Assembly: GCA_963718745.1 (NCBI GenBank)
Contig: OY970370.1
Span: 682,001 to 746,000 of the forward strand
Source of the DNA: Fermentibacter sp963718745 [NCBI: Candidatus Fermentibacterota bacterium]
GTDB taxonomy: Bacteria > Fermentibacterota > Fermentibacteria > Fermentibacterales
DNA length: 64,000 nt
Reading direction: 5' to 3'
Part shown: positions 59,342 to 64,000 of the stretch, one piece after another
Numbering within the stretch: the stretch's first letter is position 1
Layout of the letters: every line of letters starts with the position of its first letter
Translations under genes and position numbers: made by a program
Notes under the pieces: model-generated
What the model was told of the DNA's origin: nothing
The model's database searches: none
The model's input: only the letters and a program-made list of their open reading frames with translations

Positions 59342-61020
59342 CAGCAGGTCGATGCTTCGGTCTGTGCGGGCTGGGGTTCGGCCAGCTTCTCCGGAACACG
59401 GAGGCGGGCCTGGTTGGTAGAGGCGGCGAGGCTGAACTCGCGGGCGAGCCGGGTGTAGCCGAAACCCATGTTGATGAAGTCCCATTCGAAGGGCGTGCCC
59501 GGCTTCACGGGTTCGAACACCCAGTCCATGTCTATCCCGGCCTTCTGGAAGGCCTGAGGCCATCCGTCACCGTCGAGCCTGTGCAGTAGAGCGTCAGCGG
59601 TCCTGTGGTCGCCCCTGGACAGGAGGGCCTGGATGTGTGCTTCCCGGGCGCCCAGGAAACGGACCTCTACATTCGGGATCGCCTTCAAAGCCCTTGTGAT
59701 CTCGTCCCTCCACTTCCTGAGGTCCTCGACCCGGGCGAGCGGAGACCACTGGAACGCGGTCCAGGGCTTTGGGATGAACGGATTGATGCTGATGGAGACG
59801 GGCAGGGGCGTCCTCGACCTGACCTCGGAAACCAGATTGACTATCTCGGCCCTGTCTTCGTCCGTCTCGAACGGAAAACCGTAGATGAAGTACATCCTGA
59901 TCCGCGAAACGCTTCCGGAAGCAGATCCGATCGTGTTCAGGATGATTTCGTTCCTCAGGCTCTTGCCGATCACCCGCCTCAGGCCGTCCGCGCCTGTTTC
60001 CGGAGCGATGGTGAGGGTGGTCCCTGTCAGGTCGCCCTCTCCGAGCTGTGACGGGTGCTCGGCCCGCTGCGAGCCTATGCTGACCTCGTGGCCGGAGCTC
60101 CTCGCGAGTTCGATGAACTCGGGGAAGAACGGATGGGAGTCCGGTGAGCATGCCACGAAGCCTATCCTGGTTCCTGCCGGGATGCCTTCCAGGATCTGGG
60201 TGAGATCCTCGGTCCGGCATTCGCGATATGGAAGGTAGGCGTACCCGGGCAGGCAGAACCTGCAGTTGAACGGACATCCCCTCGATATCTCGAGCATGAC
60301 CATGTCCCCGAAGACGCTTGCAGGAGTGGTGACCACCGACCGTGCGCCCAGGTTCTCGACGCTGGCCCACTGGCGCATGATCGAGGTCTTGGGGCTTCGA
60401 TGGGAGTGGACTGTGGGCACATAGATGCCGGGAAGCGTCGAGAGCTGCTTCAGTATGCGCTTCTTCCCGGTTCCCTGCGAGCCCATGCTCTTGATCGTGT
60501 CGAGCATCGGTCCGAGCGTCGGTTCGGATTCGCCTATGACTATGGCGTCCAGGAACTGGGCCAGCGGCATCGGATTGGCCGTGACGCAGAGTCCCCCCGC
60601 GATCACTATCGGCCATTCATCCGTCCGGTCGGCAGCGCGGGGCTCGATCCCGGACATCCTCAGCATGTCCAGGACATTCACATAGTCGTATTCGCTCGAG
60701 ATGCTGAAGGCGAGCAGATCGCAACTCCGAATCGACCTGCCCCCGTCGAGGGTGACTACGGGCTTCCCCGCTTTCCTCCTCCAGGCGAGCTCGTCCGCTT
60801 CGGGCATGAAAGCCCTCTCGCAGAGAGTATCGGGCCACTCCGCCATCTGGCTGAGGACCCTCTGGAAACCAAGCGAGGACATCCCTACCGCATACGAGTT
60901 GGGATAGGCGAGAACGGTTTCGAACACCCCTCTCGAAGCGATCTTGTGAACGTGCTTCTCGCAGGAGAGTACGCTCCTCCTTCGCTCCTCGTATCTCTCG
61001 GCAGCGGTGTTACGCTTCAG
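59338..61020 (-). CDS. B12-binding-type radical SAM protein
   Basis: A 560-residue protein. An N-terminal region (YPNSYAVGMSSLGFQRVL, FSISSEYDYVNVLDMLR, VIAGGLCVTANPMPL, DAIVIGESE) looks like a B12-binding Rossmann domain; RGCPFNCRFCLPGYAYLPYRE is the radical SAM CxxxCxxC, and YFIYGFPFETDEDRAEIVNL follows. The target is unknown. The start is probably CTG 61020: GGAGGG lies before it, a TTGGCC-17-TATATT promoter precedes that, and the 31 extra codons read as native protein. GTG 60927 is the first conventional start but has no usable ribosome-binding site. Confidence 0.87.
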   Translation of the reverse strand: MKRNTAAERYEERRRSVLSCEKHVHKIASRGVFETVLAYPNSYAVGMSSLGFQRVLSQMAEWPDTLCERAFMPEADELAWRRKAGKPVVTLDGGRSIRSCDLLAFSISSEYDYVNVLDMLRMSGIEPRAADRTDEWPIVIAGGLCVTANPMPLAQFLDAIVIGESEPTLGPMLDTIKSMGSQGTGKKRILKQLSTLPGIYVPTVHSHRSPKTSIMRQWASVENLGARSVVTTPASVFGDMVMLEISRGCPFNCRFCLPGYAYLPYRECRTEDLTQILEGIPAGTRIGFVACSPDSHPFFPEFIELARSSGHEVSIGSQRAEHPSQLGEGDLTGTTLTIAPETGADGLRRVIGKSLRNEIILNTIGSASGSVSRIRMYFIYGFPFETDEDRAEIVNLVSEVRSRTPLPVSISINPFIPKPWTAFQWSPLARVEDLRKWRDEITRALKAIPNVEVRFLGAREAHIQALLSRGDHRTADALLHRLDGDGWPQAFQKAGIDMDWVFEPVKPGTPFEWDFINMGFGYTRLAREFSLAASTNQARLRVPEKLAEPQPAQTEASTCC

Positions 61021-61052
61021 TGAGACCCTCCAGGGTTGCGGTCCAGCGCAGC

Positions 61053-61081
61053 AATATACGCTGATGCGTCATCCGGGCCAA
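61053..61081 (-). promoter_or_regulatory. Promoter of the B12-type radical SAM gene
   Basis: Minus strand: TTGGCC (61076-61081), 17-base spacer, TATATT (61053-61058). The predicted start is about 25 bases before the CTG, leaving room for GGAGGG only, which supports CTG as the initiator. Confidence 0.65.
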
Positions 61082-61108
61082 TAAAAGACGCTTTATTGTC
61101 TATATCAG

Positions 61109-62263
61109 CTAGTCAATCTTCCTCTGAATGAAGGAAGGGACCTTCGTCAAGTTCTTCACGAGCTCCGCATCGCTGCTCTGGGATACGAAGGGTGAGTTCA
61201 CCACGGATGCCTTCTCCTTCGAGGTCGATGCGAACGACATCGAGGTTGTCCTCTCGGTCCTGAGGACGATCTCCTCCGGCTCGATCTGGACAGGGCTGCC
61301 GAAACCGGTGGCGACCACGGTGATCCTCAATTCCTCCCCGAGATGCTCGTTGAGGCTCGTCCCCATGAAGACGTTGGCCTGCGGGCCCGTCGCCCGGGTG
61401 ATAATCTCCATCGCCTCCTCGAACTCCTTGAACCTGAAGGTCGAGGATGTCTGGATGTTCACCAGCAGGGCCTTCGCCCCCTCGATGGAGATCCCGTCGA
61501 GCAGAGGACCCGAGATGGCCTCCCTGGCGGCCTCGGAAGCGCGGCTGGCCCCTGCGGCCTTCCCCGTGCCGATCATCGCCCCTCCACCCTGGGTGATGAC
61601 TGTCTTCACGTCCTGGAAATCCCTGTTGATGAGCCCGGGAGTCGTGATGAGGCTGCTAATCCCGTCGACTGCGTTCAGCAGCACGCTGTTGGACATGTCC
61701 AGCATCTCCTGGAACGTGGAGTTGTCCTCTGCGAGTGTCCTCAGGCGCTCGTTCGGTATCACTATCAGCGTGTCCACTACTTTTCGCAGCGCTGCGATCC
61801 CGTGCTCGGCCTGGTCGAGGCGGATGGATCCCTCGAACTCGAAGGGTCTGGTCACCACTCCTACCGTTATCGCTCCCGCATCCGCGGCGGCTTTGGCGAC
61901 TATGGGGGTCGCGCCGGTTCCGGTCCCCCCTCCCATCCCGGCCGCGATGAACACCATGTGGCATCCGGTCAGGTTCTCCTCGATCTCCTTCATGCTCTCT
62001 TCGGCCGCCTGCTCGCCCACCTCGACGTTGCCACCCGCACCCAGGCCCCTCGTCGCCCTGGGTCCGATCTGGATCTTACTGTCCGCCATACAGTTGTTCA
62101 GAGCCTGCATGTCGGTGTTCACTGCGACGAACTCGACCCCGGTGAGATTGGCGCGGATCATCCTGTTGACTGCGTTGCATCCGCAGCCCCCGACCCCCAC
62201 GACCTTCAGCCGCGCCCTCCCGGTCGTCTCCTCGCCCACTTCAACGAGTTGCGTTACGACCAT
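61109..62263 (-). CDS. ftsZ: Cell division protein FtsZ
   Basis: A 384-residue tubulin homologue: VGVGGCGCNAVNRM, the tubulin signature GMGGGTGTGATP, VVTRPFEFEG, and the synergy-loop NVFMGTSLNEHLGEELRITVVATGF. The C-terminal peptide VPSFIQRKID is the FtsA/ZipA-binding tail. It polymerises with GTP into the division ring. ATG 62263 has AGGAGGGG before it and follows ftsA by 16 bases. Confidence 0.98.
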   Translation of the reverse strand: MVVTQLVEVGEETTGRARLKVVGVGGCGCNAVNRMIRANLTGVEFVAVNTDMQALNNCMADSKIQIGPRATRGLGAGGNVEVGEQAAEESMKEIEENLTGCHMVFIAAGMGGGTGTGATPIVAKAAADAGAITVGVVTRPFEFEGSIRLDQAEHGIAALRKVVDTLIVIPNERLRTLAEDNSTFQEMLDMSNSVLLNAVDGISSLITTPGLINRDFQDVKTVITQGGGAMIGTGKAAGASRASEAAREAISGPLLDGISIEGAKALLVNIQTSSTFRFKEFEEAMEIITRATGPQANVFMGTSLNEHLGEELRITVVATGFGSPVQIEPEEIVLRTERTTSMSFASTSKEKASVVNSPFVSQSSDAELVKNLTKVPSFIQRKID

Positions 62264-62279
62264 CTCCCCTCCTCCCGGC

Positions 62280-63518
62280 TCATCTGAGCCTGCCCGCTAT
62301 TCCCGATATCCACCTTGCGAATTCAGAAAGAAAACCGCTGCGCCTGCGCCCGGCCGCCTCGCGTCTCGCGCGCCCGAGCACAACCAACCCCGCAGCCGTC
62401 GAGAACTCCGGTGCCAGGACCAGATCCGTCGCTGTCTCGAAGCCCACGGGCACCCCTATCTCCGAGGGCAGACCGGTGATCCTGCCTGCGAGTTCCGCGA
62501 TGCCGCGAAGCCTGCTGGTCCCGCCCGTCAGGATCAGGCCACCCGGCAGATCGACCTGATCGATGCCGGATCTCGATATCTCCTGCGAGACTGCCTCGAA
62601 GATCTCCTCCACCCTCTGTCCGGCAACCTGTGACACGACCGCATGCGAGATGCTGAAGGTCCCCCTGCCGCCGAGCCTCATCACTCTCGTGCTCTGGTTG
62701 GGATCGACCAGTTCGTTGGAGGCTACCGCCCAGTCGGTCTTCAGCTTCTCCGCCTGGTCCCAGGGCACTCTCAGCGCCTGGAGGTCGCAGGTGATGGCGT
62801 TGCCTCCGAGAGGAACAACCCCCAGGTAGGCCAGTGTACCGTTCTTGAACACCGCGACATCCGTGGTCCCTCCGCCGATGTCCGCAAGGGCTACGCCCAT
62901 ATCCGTCTCGTCGTCGGTGAGGACGGCGGCGCCGCTGGCCAGAGCCGCGGGGATGATCCCCTCCACGTCCAGGCCGGCCGAGGCGACGGCGCTCTCGATG
63001 TTCGACACCGCGAGCTTGTCCGCCATGACCGTGTATATCCTGGCGCTGATCTGCTCCGCTATCAGCCCGATCGGAGGGCGTCTGATCCTGTCGAATCCGT
63101 CGACGCAGTAATCACGTTTCACGACATCGAGGATCCTGCACCCCTGAGGCAGCCGGACCAGCCTTGCCGCCTCCTCCGCCCGGGTCACATCCTCCTCGGT
63201 TATCTCGTGGGGGTTGTCGCCGTCAGGCTTTTCGACACTCACGGTGCCGACTCCGTCGAAACCCCTCACATGGGAGCCGCTTATCGAGACGAATACGCTG
63301 TCGATGTCCTCGGTGCAGAGGAGCGCCGCTTCCGAGACTGCTTTCCTGATAGCCTCGACAGCCGTCGAGACGTCCAGCAGCACCCCTTCTCTTATCGCGC
63401 CATCCACAGGCGCCTGGCCTGCCCCCACGATCCGGACTCCGCCACCCGGCAGCGGCTCGGCCGCCACGCAGGTGATGGACGAAGTCCCGATATCCAGACC
63501 CGCTATCAGATCACTCAT
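62280..63518 (-). CDS. ftsA: Cell division protein FtsA
   Basis: A 412-residue actin-like ATPase: AGLDIGTSSITCV (phosphate 1), ISGSHVRGFDG and a 1C domain, ALADIGGGTTDVAVFKNG (phosphate 2), and GLILTGGTSRLRGIAELA. The C-terminal SEFARWISGIAGRLR is the amphipathic membrane-targeting helix. It tethers FtsZ to the membrane. ATG overlaps the ftsQ stop (ATGA). Confidence 0.97.
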   Translation of the reverse strand: MSDLIAGLDIGTSSITCVAAEPLPGGGVRIVGAGQAPVDGAIREGVLLDVSTAVEAIRKAVSEAALLCTEDIDSVFVSISGSHVRGFDGVGTVSVEKPDGDNPHEITEEDVTRAEEAARLVRLPQGCRILDVVKRDYCVDGFDRIRRPPIGLIAEQISARIYTVMADKLAVSNIESAVASAGLDVEGIIPAALASGAAVLTDDETDMGVALADIGGGTTDVAVFKNGTLAYLGVVPLGGNAITCDLQALRVPWDQAEKLKTDWAVASNELVDPNQSTRVMRLGGRGTFSISHAVVSQVAGQRVEEIFEAVSQEISRSGIDQVDLPGGLILTGGTSRLRGIAELAGRITGLPSEIGVPVGFETATDLVLAPEFSTAAGLVVLGRARREAAGRRRSGFLSEFARWISGIAGRLR

Positions 63519-64000
63519 ATCGACACGCCTCCGGGTCCGGTTGGAGTCTCCCTCAGGATGAGCTGTCCGTCGAACCTCGCATCAGCCTCGACCCAGCCGC
63601 CGCGGAGCGCCGACCTGCCTCCGGACGAGAGGAAGGTTTCCAGCCTGCCGTCGAAATCCGTGTATCCGAGAACGATCCTCATCCCGTCCGAGGAGACGGC
63701 AACAGCACCGGAAGGCTCGACGAGAATGCTGTCCACCTCTCGAGGAATTCCCCCGGATGCAGCCCATGCAGCCAACCCCGGGAGCACTCCGAGATACCCC
63801 CCGCCTGCGGTCACGACCCTGGTCAGGGTGTCTGAGCGGAAGGAGGCGGGCAGCGGCTCGCACCCGGCTGTCAGGGCGGTCTCGGAACCGCCGTCGCACA
63901 GCACGAGCACGGGGACTGCCAGTTCTACGATCACGCAGGCCCTGTCAGGCAGCTCGAACCAGACTTCGGCCGAGTCGATCCCCGGCACTGCCGCTAGGGA
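63515..64000 (-). CDS. ftsQ: FtsQ/DivIB-like division protein, C-terminal part
   Basis: The frame is open to the right edge; about 160 C-terminal residues are seen. VPGIDSAEVWFELPDRACVIVEL and the following strand resemble the end of the POTRA and the beta domain of FtsQ (VxxAxVxxxWPxxLxVxVxE). Position directly before ftsA supports the call, as the family has low similarity. The N-terminal membrane anchor lies outside the window. Confidence 0.8.
   Translation of the reverse strand, partial: SLAAVPGIDSAEVWFELPDRACVIVELAVPVLVLCDGGSETALTAGCEPLPASFRSDTLTRVVTAGGGYLGVLPGLAAWAASGGIPREVDSILVEPSGAVAVSSDGMRIVLGYTDFDGRLETFLSSGGRSALRGGWVEADARFDGQLILRETPTGPGGVSI

Overview
The window is GC-rich bacterial chromosome, gene-dense on both strands, with strong GGAGG ribosome-binding sites and many 1-4 base gene overlaps. 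A full Kdo pathway, outer-membrane-type barrels, lipoproteins and an L,D-transpeptidase indicate a diderm. Secreted proteases with signal peptides and C-terminal beta-sandwich sorting-type domains, a pyruvate:ferredoxin oxidoreductase, an archaeal-type phosphoglycerate mutase and an LL-diaminopimelate-aminotransferase-like enzyme point to an anaerobic, peptide-degrading member of the FCB-type candidate phyla (Fermentibacteria-like). That placement is inference from gene content. There is no rRNA gene here. Every CDS stop I read is TGA or TAG, never TAA.

Layout. 1-4.8 kb (-): RNA-processing metallo-beta-lactamase, outer-membrane protein, then kdsB-kdsA-kdsC-kdsD for Kdo. 5.0-8.5 kb (+): two tandem secreted metalloproteases. 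8.6-15.4 kb (+): an envelope cluster of a lipoprotein, a DUF2723-type glycosyltransferase and large membrane proteins, with a probable frameshift at 14.7 kb. 15.5-17.4 kb (+): biotin-dependent carboxyltransferase and biotin carrier. 17.6-19.5 kb: TPR lipoprotein and L,D-transpeptidase. 19.5-34.0 kb (-): 18 tightly packed housekeeping genes (LL-DAP aminotransferase-like, folB, folK, deoxynucleoside kinase, panC, panD, GlmU-like, HIT, LytR_C, rsfS, argS, PfkB, purM, apgM, nadA, C26 hydrolase, manA, manC). 34.2-39.8 kb: nuclease-helicase fusion, Lpp-like lipoprotein, rnhC, DUF3108, glycosyltransferase. 40-45 kb (+): asnS and nifJ. 45-52 kb: mixed metabolism, a frameshifted PAS gene, a pseudouridine synthase and a secreted papain-like protease. 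51.9-55 kb (-): a four-gene unit joining a radical SAM/SPASM enzyme to two paralogous anchored double-CxxC proteins and a secreted SH3-like protein. 55-58.65 kb: a structured-repeat region around an interrupted secreted-protein gene, a nucleotidyltransferase-like gene, rpmB and ssrA. 58.7-64 kb: a secreted protein, a B12-type radical SAM enzyme, and ftsQ-ftsA-ftsZ.

The items most worth following are: (i) a tmRNA whose tag frame, read from the expected resume codon, is only GCC-GCC-TAA; (ii) a family of two-hairpin elements with conserved linkers and stems that differ but stay paired, plus a perfect 261-bp tandem duplication bounded by copies of the tmRNA 3' end; (iii) several genes that appear to start with CTG; (iv) the radical SAM/double-CxxC operon; and (v) a PD-(D/E)XK nuclease fused to a DinG/XPD-type helicase. 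Four genes look disrupted (three frameshifts, one in-frame TGA); these may be sequence errors, real decay or recoding.
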